Source: Lysinibacillus agricola
GTDB lineage: Bacteria > Bacillota > Bacilli > Bacillales_A > Planococcaceae
Length of the DNA stretch: 64,000 nt
Direction of reading: 5' to 3'
NCBI RefSeq assembly: GCF_016638705.1
Contig: NZ_CP067341.1
Span: 2,979,501-3,043,500, forward strand
Made by a program: the position numbers and the translations under genes. Shown one piece after another: positions 25,153 through 34,033 of this stretch (positions within the stretch are counted from its first letter, which is position 1; the number at the start of each line of letters is the position of its first letter). The notes under the pieces are model-generated. The model searched no databases. It worked only from the letters and a program-made list of their open reading frames with translations, and had not been told where the DNA came from.

Positions 25153-26469
25153 TTACTTAACGTCATTTTCATCAAACACATCGCCACACTCTGGACAGAA
25201 TTTTGGTGGGGTCGCAGGATTTTCTGGCTCCCAACCACATTTATCGCAAACATATTGTAATGCTTCTGAAGGTTTTTTAGCACCACATTCGCTACAGAAT
25301 TTACCTTTGTTGACAGTACCACATGTACATGTCCAGCCCTCTTCGGCAGGTTTTGCTATGCCACAGTTTGAGCAGAATTTACCAGTGTTTTCATTACCAC
25401 AAGCACATTTCCATGTACTTGAAGTCGCCGCTGTTTGTCCTTGCTGAGCCGTCTGTTTATTTTGCTCATTCATTTGGTAAAGCTGTCCTGCATTAACACC
25501 GCCTGCTTGTGTTGCCATGTTCATTCCCATAAATCCTGCCATTGCTCCACCATCATTGTTTGCAGCTGCAATCATTGCTTCCGCCTGAGCGCCTGTTAAA
25601 TTAGCCGCAGCCATACCTGGATCACGCATAACAGCATTTCGTTGCAATTGTTTAATCATTGCTTCATCTTCTTCAGATGCTTTTAAAGAACTAATGCCAA
25701 AGGATACAACCGCTAAGCCACGAGTTGCAAGCCACTTCTCTGATAACACTTTATTAAGGGCATCCGCCAGTGCAACTGTATGTGCAGGAATTTCGCTATA
25801 GCGTACCCCACTTGCTGAAATCTGTGCGAAAGCTGGCTGTAACGCAGTCATCAACTCCGTTTTTAATTGGCTATCGATTGCATCTCGTGTAAACTCGCGC
25901 TCTATGTTTCCACAAACATTTGTATAAAATAATAATGGATCGACAATTTTATATGAATATTCGCCATGACAACGTATGGCAATATCAATATCTAGGCCGA
26001 TATTACGGTCGATTACACGGAATGGAATCGGTGCTGGTGTCCCATATTTATTGCCTACAATTTCTTTTTTATTAAAATAGTACACACGCTGATCTTTTGC
26101 AAGCTCTCCCCCAAAAGTGAAGCGTTTACCGATCTGCTTGAATGTTTCCGTAATGCCTTCGGACAAATCATTGCCATACATAATCGAAGGCTCTGTTGAT
26201 GTATCGTAAACATACTCACCAGACTCCGCTGAGAACTCGACCACTTTCCCTTGCTCGACAATCATCATACATTGACCTTCATTTATAGCAATAATGGAGC
26301 CATTACTAATAATATTGTCATTGCCTTTATTTGATCCTCGTTTAGAAGTACGTTTAACACCCTTTTCTACAAGAACATCCGCTGTGAGTGACTCACAATA
26401 GAAATATTCACGCCATTGATCTTCTAGAACGCCCGCTAAAGCGCCGACTCCTGCTTTTAATAAACCCAT
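25153..26469 (-). CDS. SPFH-domain protein with three zinc ribbons, YdjI-like
   Basis: 438 residues; start at 26469 has AAGGTGG nine bases upstream and gives MGLLKAGVGALAGVLEDQW, the YdjI-type opening. Residues 15-320 form the SPFH (band 7-like) domain often labelled virion core protein. A Gln/Asn/Gly-rich linker then leads to three zinc ribbons: C-A-C-G/C-S-N-C-G, C-T-C-G/C-S-E-C-G and C-D-K-C-G/C-P-E-C-G. SPFH proteins scaffold membrane microdomains. It is the first gene of the pair with the YdjG-like protein, probably part of an envelope-stress complex; no pspA homologue is visible beside it. Confidence 0.88.
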   Translation of the reverse strand: MGLLKAGVGALAGVLEDQWREYFYCESLTADVLVEKGVKRTSKRGSNKGNDNIISNGSIIAINEGQCMMIVEQGKVVEFSAESGEYVYDTSTEPSIMYGNDLSEGITETFKQIGKRFTFGGELAKDQRVYYFNKKEIVGNKYGTPAPIPFRVIDRNIGLDIDIAIRCHGEYSYKIVDPLLFYTNVCGNIEREFTRDAIDSQLKTELMTALQPAFAQISASGVRYSEIPAHTVALADALNKVLSEKWLATRGLAVVSFGISSLKASEEDEAMIKQLQRNAVMRDPGMAAANLTGAQAEAMIAAANNDGGAMAGFMGMNMATQAGGVNAGQLYQMNEQNKQTAQQGQTAATSSTWKCACGNENTGKFCSNCGIAKPAEEGWTCTCGTVNKGKFCSECGAKKPSEALQYVCDKCGWEPENPATPPKFCPECGDVFDENDVK

Positions 26470-26661
26470 ATTTATTCCCACCTTCAACTATATACTTAAG
26501 TCTTATTTTATCACTTAAAATAATCTAATCATTATGTAGTACGCATAAAAAGGACAATTTGTTTCATTTTTTTTAACTTCTCTATAAAAAAGAGATAGCT
26601 CCATAGGAACTACCTCTCTTGTATTTAGTACTATATTTTTTTTAGTGGATCATATCGTTTC

Positions 26662-27036
26662 TTAAGAAAATGCAGAAATAGCAACAAGTATCCAGGCAAC
26701 AATAAATAACAGACCGCCGATTGGTGTAATCGCTCCAAGCTTTTTAACACCTGTAACGGCTAATACATATAAACTACCGGAGAAAAACACAATACCTGCC
26801 AACATTAAATAACCTGCCCAGGAAAGCATACTAGATGCTCCTAAAAGGGCATCACTCGATAAAATACCAAGTCCCAGTATACCTAGTGAATGATACATAT
26901 GATATTGCACCGCAGTTTCCCAAATAGCCGCATAGTGTGGTGACGCAAATTTATCTTTTAGTGCATGAGCCCCAAAAGCACCTAGCACTACACCAAGACA
27001 AGCCATAATTGCCCCTAAAGCTAATAAAATTTCCAT
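26662..27036 (-). CDS. DUF423 membrane protein (YwdK-like)
   Basis: 124 residues, four membrane helices. LGAIMACLGVVLGAFGAHAL at the N-terminus and the VQYHMYHSLGIL and GVVFFSGSLY-type motifs (here IVFFSGSLYVLAVTG) are diagnostic of DUF423. Function unknown despite wide conservation. It lies 11 bases after the thioesterase gene and is probably co-transcribed with it. Confidence 0.92.
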   Translation of the reverse strand: MEILLALGAIMACLGVVLGAFGAHALKDKFASPHYAAIWETAVQYHMYHSLGILGLGILSSDALLGASSMLSWAGYLMLAGIVFFSGSLYVLAVTGVKKLGAITPIGGLLFIVAWILVAISAFS

Positions 27037-27047
27037 ATATACTTCTC

Positions 27048-27473
27048 CTATTTCGTTTCACATGCGATTTCTTTATATTTCGCATCCCATGCTGGATCAA
27101 TTTTACTTAGGGATACCGGACGTAACGTATCTTTGTGCGCTAGAATATGTACTGACTGAGCAGTTGCCGCAATCGTGCCATCTTCATGTAAAATTTCATA
27201 GCCATATGTTGTACGTAGACGATCGTGCTTTTCCACCCATGTACGTACCGTCGCCACTTGGCCATAATGCATAGCCGCCTTATAAGAAATGGATAAATCC
27301 ATCACTGGCGATACATAACCCTCTTTTTCTAATTCCGCATACTCAAAGCCTGCATCATTTACTAGCTGGGAGCGTCCAATCTCCATCCAAATAATATAGT
27401 TCGCATGATACACCACACCCATTTGGTCGGTCTCAGCATATCGAATTTCTATTTGTTTCTCACTTACAAACAT
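27048..27473 (-). CDS. Acyl-CoA thioesterase, 4HBT hot-dog fold (YneP-like)
   Basis: 141 residues from ATG 27473, after GAGGTGAAGAAA; the longer frame to 27494 would include the ribosome site. IRYAETDQMGVVYHANYI contains the conserved aspartate and the H-A-N-Y motif of 4-hydroxybenzoyl-CoA thioesterase-like enzymes, which cleave acyl-CoA thioesters in the cytoplasm. Followed by DUF423 in an apparent two-gene unit. Confidence 0.88.
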   Translation of the reverse strand: MFVSEKQIEIRYAETDQMGVVYHANYIIWMEIGRSQLVNDAGFEYAELEKEGYVSPVMDLSISYKAAMHYGQVATVRTWVEKHDRLRTTYGYEILHEDGTIAATAQSVHILAHKDTLRPVSLSKIDPAWDAKYKEIACETK

Positions 27474-27494
27474 TTTCTTCACCTCGTCATTCAT

Positions 27495-27943
27495 TATAGC
27501 GTAAAAATATTGATTTAGTGGGGTTTTTGCTCTACTGATTTTTGTGAGATGAAAAATAATGACTCCATTAATAGTGATACTTAATTAAAGTTCAAATTTA
27601 TTCAATATATTCCTTTACACCATATAAACTCATATAAACTCTTTTAATTGGGGTACTTTCTGGGGTACCGTTATTTTAAACAAAAGATACAAAAGCATTG
27701 AGCAGGTGCAACAATACAAAATCTTCAGGGCTCAAGCCGCTTCATACATTTTTATTGTTTCCATTGTCCTGTTGACAGGGAGCAGTTCACAAACGCTGCA
27801 GCTTTTTAATTTTCACTTCTCAAAATTTCATAATCTCATTTAAATAAAGAGATTATTGCTATAATCCATACTCCTATCACAAGTAATAAAAACCACCAGC
27901 CCATAAACGTTTATGATTTGTTAGTACTTCATAACATATATAT
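27495..27943. other. 449-bp gap; possible relic of an insertion-sequence end
   Basis: No gene. Around 27745-27800 the minus strand reads TGAACTGCTCCCTGTCAACA then GGACA, reminiscent of IS3-family termini, but there is no second end or transposase. Near 27650 a GGGGTAC...GGGGTACC repeat appears. Both are weak. Confidence 0.3.
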
Positions 27944-28120
27944 TTACCCTTTAATATGTTCATTTCTAAAAAAACCAATAATTGAAATAATCATACCTAT
28001 AACAGATACAATTAAACCTAAAATAGTGCCCTGTGAATATCCAAGTCCATTTGAATTGAATGCTATTTCTATAGTTAACCCAAAAAGAATTATTGCAACA
28101 CCAAAATGCAAAGTCTTCAA
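27944..28120 (-). CDS. Two-pass small membrane protein, 58 residues
   Basis: A TTG start at 28120 lies eight bases after GGAGGTG. The product starts MKTLHFGVAIILFGLTIEIA and ends GFFRNEHIKG, with two hydrophobic helices (about 5-22 and 30-50) separated by a short polar turn. A plus-strand open frame covers the same DNA, but its composition and lack of a ribosome site mark it as the shadow. Family unknown; similar small two-helix proteins are common in Bacilli. Confidence 0.6.
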   Translation of the reverse strand: MKTLHFGVAIILFGLTIEIAFNSNGLGYSQGTILGLIVSVIGMIISIIGFFRNEHIKG

Positions 28121-28192
28121 TTTTCAACACCTCCACATGTCTTAAAAACGAACTAACCACCTTTACTGATACTACCTTATTATACAATATAT

Positions 28193-28468
28193 TCAAAATT
28201 TCATCTTTTGTATTGTTCTGTGGAACTTGGAATGTTGTCCTCGTAATACAGCCCTTCTCTGTTTAATTCTTTTCCATTTCAATTGCAATTTCTCAGACCA
28301 ATAAGCGCATTTGCTGTTTAATTTACGTTCAAATATATCGCTATCAGGGTTGTAATAAATTACAGGTGTTGTTGGCCCACTTTTGGACTCGATAAGTACC
28401 AAAGTCCACGTTTCGAATTGTACCATTTCATTTTGAGCTTCCATTAAAATCTTCATCGCGTACTGCAC
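28193..28468 (-). pseudogene. Hypothetical protein, probably broken at its 5' end
   Basis: 91 residues from the ATG at 28468, without a clear ribosome site. The same frame continues upstream past a single TAA as NQSREFLNFIEQYEYD-stop-SKDIVQYA, which reads like real protein, so an in-frame stop has probably truncated a longer gene. The body (WTLVLIESKSGPTTPVIYYN and a basic C-terminus) matches no family I know. Confidence 0.35.
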
Positions 28469-28561
28469 AATATCTTTCGATTAATCATACTCATATTGTT
28501 CAATAAAATTAAGGAATTCTCTGCTTTGATTCAAGATGCCATTTTAAAATAGAATTTATTA

Positions 28562-28604
28562 AAAGTCACTCATTATTTTTCAAATGAGTGACTTTTTAAA
28601 CGTT
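28562..28604. terminator. Terminator hairpin of the GTCACTCA type
   Basis: AAAGTCACTCAT...ATGAGTGACTTTTT with a T-rich loop; no gene ends nearby on either strand except fragments. Confidence 0.65.
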
Positions 28605-28705
28605 CTATTATAATTTCTTCCACCTGGTTTTTTAAGCCTGATTTGTGTAACGAAACACTTCAATATCAATTCTTTTATTTAGAATTTTAGAATTTATTAA
28701 AGGAA

Positions 28706-28738
28706 AAAAAGTCACTCATTTTATTTATGAGTGACTCA
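28706..28738. terminator. Terminator hairpin of the GTCACTCA type
   Basis: AAAAAGTCACTCAT and ATGAGTGACT; on the minus strand the stem is followed by a T-run, so it ends the TIM-barrel gene whose stop is at 28774. Confidence 0.75.
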
Positions 28739-28773
28739 GACTGTCGACAAAAGAAAACGTCTCTATATGAAAG

Positions 28774-29058
28774 CTAATTACTATTGTTTATACCTTTGAA
28801 AGCTTCAGTTTGTTCCTTAATTCCTTTTTCTGCAGCAAATCTTTCAATACTAGATGCACCAAAGAATCCAACAATCCCATCTACTCTATCAATAATATAA
28901 GCAGCATCTCCCGGCTCTGCAATTGGACCTCCATGGCAAATTGCTAATATATCAGGATTTATAGACTTACCAGCATTAACAATTTTTTGGATTCGATCGA
29001 CACAGTCGTCTAAAGTTAAGGCAGTTTGTGCACCAATAGTACCTTTTGTTGTTAATCC
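28774..29058 (-). pseudogene. 3' part (second exon) of the TIM-barrel PEP-hydrolase-like gene
   Basis: Reads LTTKGTIGAQTALTLDDCVD, then ILAICHGGPIAEPGDAAYII and VGFFGASSIERFAAE, and stops at 28774. This is the C-terminal third of the TIM barrel begun at 30309: the fused regulator at 31870 shows the same order (VHLGLTNGGSLG... IKMIYGGPVNKP... GYIGGSVFERIP). It has no start of its own. Removing the intervening ~690 bases restores one frame, giving a normal ~275-residue protein. If the intron splices, this is an exon and not a pseudogene. Confidence 0.8.
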
Positions 29059-29750
29059 GATACGAAAAACATATACATTTCTTAAAAAATGTAAACATCT
29101 CTACTGTGACACAACTTTTATCTTCCGACTTTCGTTTTTGTGTCTTCCTTATTCTCCGAGTCTGATTTCGCCGAAGCTACTGCCATTTAGTATGACTCTC
29201 AAAGGCTTAAATTCCGCAGTATCGTTGTTAACATTTTTATATTTGTATATATTTTTCTTGTTCACACGAAGGCGCAACCCTTCATGCAGTCTTTCTCTCA
29301 CGAGTAGACCTCTTATGCTTTCACATAAGCGCAGACTATATCTTCATCTTATCTTCTAATAAGAGCCACATTTTTCTTCCGCCATTCGCTTGCGGTTTTA
29401 CTCTCCCTCAAGGAGATAGTCGTTGAACGTCTTCCTTGTCTCATTAGAGATTTAGGAGTTCGCTGCTAAACATCCATTGCCAAAGCACTTAGCGCTACCG
29501 TTTTCCGTTGTCACGACGACCCTTTACGGACACTGAGTAATTTTTTTCAGCTTATGCCATCCTTGTTGTTTTTTTTGCTTTCGCACCGTTACGTCTGCCG
29601 TTTCCAGCTCCGCTTTGGTCACAAGGCTTTAGGAGTTAAAAGCAATTAACGTGGAGTTCGCACCAATCGCTTGATACGAAGGGTATTCTGTTATAAATCT
29701 ATGCTTCTATACAGATTTGTATAGTTTGTCTAAATTTGTCGTAACAGTTT
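29059..29750 (-). mobile_element. Group I intron / IStron-like element without a transposase
   Basis: This ~690-bp segment splits the TIM-barrel gene, in the same orientation. On the minus strand it carries group I core signatures: an R-like segment GTTCAACGACTATC and an S-like segment AAGATATAGTCTG whose GACTAT/ATAGTC form P7. A TCTCCTTGAGGGAGA hairpin lies between them, in the P8 position, and two AACTCCTAAA motifs lie upstream. The 3' part ends with an ACATTT/AAATGT hairpin and looks like the right end of an IS605-type element. That two-part plan is the IStron (CdISt1 of Clostridioides difficile is the type case), here lacking tnpA and tnpB. Exact splice sites cannot be set from sequence alone. 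Confidence 0.7.
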
Positions 29751-30309
29751 AGTTACCCATGTGAGCCACTAAAATATCTGCACCCGCTTCAGCCATTTTC
29801 TTTGCTTGCTCTTCATCGAAGACATATGGAGTAGTTAACATATCTAATTCATGTGCTTTTCTTATCATATCTACTTCTAAATCATAGCCCATTCCTGTTT
29901 CCTCTAGATTTTGACGAAAAACACCGTCAATTAAACCAACTGTAGGAAAGTTTTGGACGCCACTAAACCCTTGATCTTTCAGCTGCTTTAAGAAAACTTC
30001 CATCACTTTAAAAGGATCTGTTCCATTAACACCAGCTAGAACTGGAGTATCTTTTACAACGGGTAATACCTCATTACCCATTTCAACAACTATTTGATTA
30101 GCATCACCATAAGATAATAAACCAGCTAGTGAGCCACGACCAGCCATTCTATAACGACCTGAATTATAAACAATCAACATGTCGGCTCCACCAGCTTCAC
30201 TACTTTTAGCTGTAATTCCTGTACCAGCGCCAACGCCTACAAGAATATTTCCTTTATTGATTTCTTCTTTAAAACGATTCAATATTTCTTGTCTCTGTAA
30301 CATTATCAT
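29749..30309 (-). CDS. TIM-barrel PEP-hydrolase-like protein, 5' part (first exon)
   Basis: 186 residues as read, ending VAHMGN at the intron boundary. [33 protein letters not shown] and ADILVAHMG are typical of the TIM-barrel 'phosphoenolpyruvate hydrolase' family (Pfam TIM-br_sig_trns). A full protein needs the exon at 28774-29058. The start overlaps the end of the UPF0261 gene by 41 bases, so the two are translated from one transcript. In the tomato resistance protein Tm-1 the same two domains are fused. Biochemical role in bacteria is not established. Confidence 0.85.
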   Translation of the reverse strand: MIMLQRQEILNRFKEEINKGNILVGVGAGTGITAKSSEAGGADMLIVYNSGRYRMAGRGSLAGLLSYGDANQIVVEMGNEVLPVVKDTPVLAGVNGTDPFKVMEVFLKQLKDQGFSGVQNFPTVGLIDGVFRQNLEETGMGYDLEVDMIRKAHELDMLTTPYVFDEEQAKKMAEAGADILVAHMGN

Positions 30310-31528
30310 TTTCCCTCTCTTTATTTTCTATTAATTCAATTAATTTTTCCGCTGCAGCTAATGCAAACTCTTCACTATTTATATCCGTATTGATTTCTAT
30401 CATTTCTACTTTACTTTGGTCAACATTTTCTCTTAATGTATCAAATAACATTCTGTCTTCCTCTAAACCGTAGAAAGGCTGCCCTTCAACATCAAGACCT
30501 GATAGCCCTTTTAGCGGTAAAAATAACGCCGTGTAGCCATTAGCTAAAGATAATTTTTCTGCAATTACTTCACCTATTTGTTTGTTCTCTTCAACGGATG
30601 TGCGCATTAAAGTAACTGTTGGATTATGCTTATAAAATTTTCGTCCTTTAAATTTATTAGGGACAGAATCAAATGGACCAAAGTTAACCATGTCTATTGC
30701 ACCCACCGACACAACTTGAGGAATCTGTTTTTTTGAAGCTGCTTCTAAACGATGCGGGCCAGCTTTCAATACACCCCCAATTAATTCATCAGCCCATTCT
30801 GTGGTCGTAATGTCAAGGACACCATCTATAAATCCGTTAGCTATTAAATTCTCCATTGTACGACCACCAACACCTGTTGCATGGAAAATTAATACCTCAT
30901 ATCCTTTAGCTTCTAAGAAATCTTTAGCCTGATTGATACAAGGTGTTGTCAGCCCAAACATCGTTGCAGCAATAAGAGGCTTTTTTTTCACGATCGTTTT
31001 ATTTTCAAAGTTAAGCATACCTGCTATCGCAAATACTGCATTCGTAAATATTTTTGTCGAAATTACATTTAATCCAGCAACATCTACTACTGAAGGAATC
31101 ATAATAATGTCACTAGTTCCTACATATGGCTCCGTATTACCAGAAGCGACAGTTGAAACCATCACTTTAGGAACACCTATTGGTAATGCTCTCATACCAG
31201 TTGTTACGATAGATGATCCTCCAGTACCTCCAAAGGAAAGTACACCGTCAAATTTACCTTCTTCATACAGTTTCGGCAAAAGCAATTCCATCCCTTTTGC
31301 AAGAACTGCTGTTGCATTTGCGCGATCTCTTTTTGCAGCAATTTCCTGTATATTCTCTTCAGCTGCAGCCGCTACTTCAGCATTTGATACGTCAGGCTCA
31401 AACGTTGGGTTAAAAACACCTGTATGAATCGTGAAAGTATTGAAACCTAACGATTCTATCAACTCTTTTACATATAAATATTCTTTTCCTTTTGAATCAA
31501 ATGTTCCAGCCAAAGCAATTGTTTTCAT
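30269..31528 (-). CDS. Tm-1-like ATP-binding protein, UPF0261
   Basis: 419 residues, matching the family. [20 protein letters not shown] opens the protein, [20 protein letters not shown] carries the glycine-rich nucleotide site, and [15 protein letters not shown] and the [20 protein letters not shown] segment complete the two-domain UPF0261 fold. The N-terminal half of tomato Tm-1, which binds a viral replicase with ATP, belongs to this family; bacterial function is unknown. First gene of a pair with the TIM-barrel gene. The fusion regulator at 31870 lies just upstream on the same strand and is the obvious candidate controller. Confidence 0.9.
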   Translation of the reverse strand: MKTIALAGTFDSKGKEYLYVKELIESLGFNTFTIHTGVFNPTFEPDVSNAEVAAAAEENIQEIAAKRDRANATAVLAKGMELLLPKLYEEGKFDGVLSFGGTGGSSIVTTGMRALPIGVPKVMVSTVASGNTEPYVGTSDIIMIPSVVDVAGLNVISTKIFTNAVFAIAGMLNFENKTIVKKKPLIAATMFGLTTPCINQAKDFLEAKGYEVLIFHATGVGGRTMENLIANGFIDGVLDITTTEWADELIGGVLKAGPHRLEAASKKQIPQVVSVGAIDMVNFGPFDSVPNKFKGRKFYKHNPTVTLMRTSVEENKQIGEVIAEKLSLANGYTALFLPLKGLSGLDVEGQPFYGLEEDRMLFDTLRENVDQSKVEMIEINTDINSEEFALAAAEKLIELIENKERENDNVTETRNIESF

Positions 31529-31671
31529 ATCAACTCTCTCCCTTCTTGATCTTTAAAACATCAAATAATCACTTAAGAAAGCGGTATCATTTATTACTCC
31601 ATTCCATAATAACGTTTTCTTTCGGGAGAGTTAATGTGTTTATGTTCTAAAAACTTGTCTCTTTGTTATAT
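31529..31671. promoter_or_regulatory. Promoter region of the Tm-1-like operon
   Basis: The 143 bases between the UPF0261 start and the repeat at 31672 are AT-rich and must hold the operon promoter. GAGAGAGTTGATATG shows a ribosome site at the gene start (GGGAGAGAG). No clear operator repeat is visible. Confidence 0.35.
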
Positions 31672-31905
31672 TATCAATTATGCCTTGGCATAATTGCGTC
31701 TGGAATCGGCTTTGTGCTTGCACAAAGAACTCCTTTCCGATTCCATGACATCCGCCGGAGGCTTTAGGCCAACACGAAGTTGGTCACTCAGTCGTGTGTT
31801 GCTGTCGCTTCGCTTTCGCACAGATAAATTGCCACAGGACGTGGCGTTCTTAGACTGAGTTCCTCTATTTCAGCGGGTGTCCAAACACCTGCTGAAAGAA
31901 GTTAA
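31672..31905. repeat. Hairpin-rich dispersed repeat, long copy
   Basis: Starts TATCAATTATGCC, with TATGCC/GGCATA and GGAATCGG/CCGATTCC stems, a GCTGTCGCTTCGCTTTCGCA block shared with the 6282 repeat, and ends in a TTTCAGCGGGTG/CACCTGCTGAAA hairpin. A shorter copy lies at 50176-50303. Its right end overlaps the last ten codons of the AraC-type regulator, so the element has replaced that gene's 3' end or supplies its stop. Confidence 0.8.
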
Positions 31906-33090
31906 ATAGTTTTTAGGTGACACACCTTTATATTTTTTAAATATTTTACTAAATTGAGTATAGTCTGGATAACCTACCATTTCTGCGATATTATTTAACG
32001 GTATTTTTTCCAATTTTAGTATTTCAATTGCACGATTAAGCCGAAAATTAATAAGATATTGTGTAAATGAGACACCCATCTCTTTTTTAAATAAAGTGCT
32101 TAAATAAGAACGAGACAAATTTAATATTTCTGCTACTTCATTCAATGAAATTTCATCCATATAATGTAAATTGATGTATTTTTTTATAAAATTAATATAA
32201 TCATCTTGACTTCCCAAACCATCAGTAATTTTACTGATTAATTCATCGAACTGAAAATCGTTCGTTTGCTTAAAGGATTTCGTAATATGTATGAGAGCCT
32301 GTTCATTGGGAATCCTTTCAAAAACAGAACCTCCGATATAACCCATAATCGTAGTATCATCATACATATATTGAACATCTATTGGTTTATTAACCGGGCC
32401 TCCATAAATCATTTTAATGATGTTAGGATTCAGTTCATTACATTTATTAAATATATTCACTGCCATCCTTTTGGCAGCCTGTAAAGATAAAATCTTTTTA
32501 GCACCTAATGATCCACCATTCGTTAAACCTAAGTGAACACAAATAATATCTGCATCAGCTTCTACCATCCTTATAGCTTGCTCCTCGTTAAATACAAAAG
32601 CTACAGTAAACAATCCCTTTTCACTAGCGAGACGAATAGCTTCTACCTCTTTATCATAAGAAATACCTTGTTCTTCTAATGCTTCTAAAAAAAGCCCATC
32701 TACTAGACCAATACTTGGATAATTATTAATGCCTGCAAAGCCTTTTTTCTTAATTAAATCGATGTAGTTATCTAGATCAATTGTTGGATCTGTTGCACAT
32801 AAACCAAAACAAACAGGAATTTTTTTTATCATAGGAATGATCTCTTTACATGCAAAATCCATGACAACTTCATTACTATTTGCATACGGTAAAAAACCAG
32901 CTAATGAACTTACCCCCATTAATCTGAATCGTCCTGAATTTAGAGCCAAAATAAAGTCAGCGCCACCTTGTTCTGCGTATTTAGCTGTCATTCCAGAACC
33001 AGCGGCAACGCCTAAAATATATCTATTTTTAGTAATTTGTTTTTTAATATAATTTTTTATTTCATACTTCTTATCTTGCATTTCCTCCAT
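31870..33090 (-). CDS. TIM-barrel PEP-hydrolase domain fused to AraC DNA-binding domain
   Basis: 406 residues from ATG 33090 with AGAGGTG eight bases upstream. Residues 10-275 are a TIM barrel paralogous to the enzyme gene next door (YILGVAAGSGMTAKYAEQGG, GINNYPSIGLVDGLF, ADADIICVHLGLTN). Residues 300-400 are a double helix-turn-helix of the AraC family (ISLNEVAEILNLSRSYLSTL then IPLNNIAEMVGYPDYTQFSK and YKGVSPKNYL). The barrel probably senses the same ligand that the neighbouring enzyme handles, making this a dedicated transcription activator. The final residues after KNYL come from the overlapping repeat. The fusion is uncommon. Confidence 0.88.
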   Translation of the reverse strand: MEEMQDKKYEIKNYIKKQITKNRYILGVAAGSGMTAKYAEQGGADFILALNSGRFRLMGVSSLAGFLPYANSNEVVMDFACKEIIPMIKKIPVCFGLCATDPTIDLDNYIDLIKKKGFAGINNYPSIGLVDGLFLEALEEQGISYDKEVEAIRLASEKGLFTVAFVFNEEQAIRMVEADADIICVHLGLTNGGSLGAKKILSLQAAKRMAVNIFNKCNELNPNIIKMIYGGPVNKPIDVQYMYDDTTIMGYIGGSVFERIPNEQALIHITKSFKQTNDFQFDELISKITDGLGSQDDYINFIKKYINLHYMDEISLNEVAEILNLSRSYLSTLFKKEMGVSFTQYLINFRLNRAIEILKLEKIPLNNIAEMVGYPDYTQFSKIFKKYKGVSPKNYLTSFSRCLDTR

Positions 33091-33385
33091 ATAATTTTCA
33101 CCTCTACTACTACATTGTTTAGTCTTCAGTAAACCGTTCACCCTTTTAGTGTAATGTACATTATCCCTTAAACAAAAGCTATAAATGTCTACTAGTCTCT
33201 ACTGATTTTATAAGGTGAAGTAAATATACTTGTATTGTGATTATCAATATTTTCCTTAATCAGTTGTTTAGTCTAGCCTTCAGGACAAAAAAAACACCCT
33301 TTTTAATCAGAATGTTTTTCTAAAATTTATTATTTGGAATATCTAAAACACAAGAAAATGTACCGACAATTTTCAGTCTCAAAGC

Positions 33386-33952
33386 TTAAATCTCCCATAA
33401 TCTTTTTACATCGACCAATTCTTGCCCATCAAATTCCATTCTGTATATGTCTGGCTTTGTTGTATGTAGTAAAAAGTTCAAATCATATCTACTATCATAA
33501 AACCCCATCATTAAAGTCATAACAGCCCCATGTGTGCCAATTACTACTTTCTGTCCTTGATAGGTGTTTAATAATTCTTTCAGGACTTTTATAGCACGTT
33601 TCTGGCAGTCAGCATTTGACTCCCCTCCCTTTAAAGCATAAGCTGGGTCAGAAAATGACTTTTCTAATAAAGGGAATAATTCCTTGTCAGAAATTCGCTT
33701 ATCTCCAGCAATAAATATTTGCTCTTTAAGATCTTCAAATACAATTACCTTTTCTATTTAATTAGCTACTTTCTGAACAGTTAGGATTGAACGACTATAC
33801 GGGCTTGAAATAACAGCATCAATGCCCTCTTTTTGTAGAATATTAGTTATTCGTTGAGTGTCTAATCTACCTTTTTCAGTTAATTCTCTAGTTCTCTCAT
33901 TTCCGTCTTTTGGTGAATCACCGTGTCGCACCATATAAATGAATGTTTTCAT
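33386..33952 (-). pseudogene. Histidine phosphatase with one in-frame stop
   Basis: MKTFIYMVRHGDSPKDGNER opens with the R-H-G motif. One TAA at 33758-33760 interrupts an otherwise continuous 188-codon frame that resumes IEKVIVFEDLKEQIF and includes KGGESNADCQKRAIK and VVIGTHGAVMT with the second catalytic histidine, ending VDVKRLWEI at 33386. A CAA-to-TAA change is the simplest cause. This is a phosphoglycerate-mutase-like phosphatase gene, dead by a single substitution unless the stop is read through. Confidence 0.85.
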
Positions 33953-34033
33953 AATGCCTCCTATTGTGCTTGAGTTTTTGACCTAAACCATTTACGTGAC
34001 GAAGCTAAAAATCGATATTGCTCGGAAGAGTTT

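Noticed and set aside
27918..28145. 75-codon plus-strand frame
   Set aside because: It is antisense to the TTG-started small membrane protein at 27944-28120, which has the ribosome site.
29138..29359. 73-codon plus-strand frame within the intron-like element
   Set aside because: It crosses the group I core on the opposite strand and resembles no protein; the structured RNA explains the sequence better.
30933..31427. 164-codon plus-strand frame
   Set aside because: Antisense shadow of the UPF0261 gene, whose motifs are unambiguous.
31529..31671. Possible riboswitch ahead of the Tm-1-like operon
   Set aside because: No recognisable aptamer core or terminator/antiterminator pair could be found by eye.
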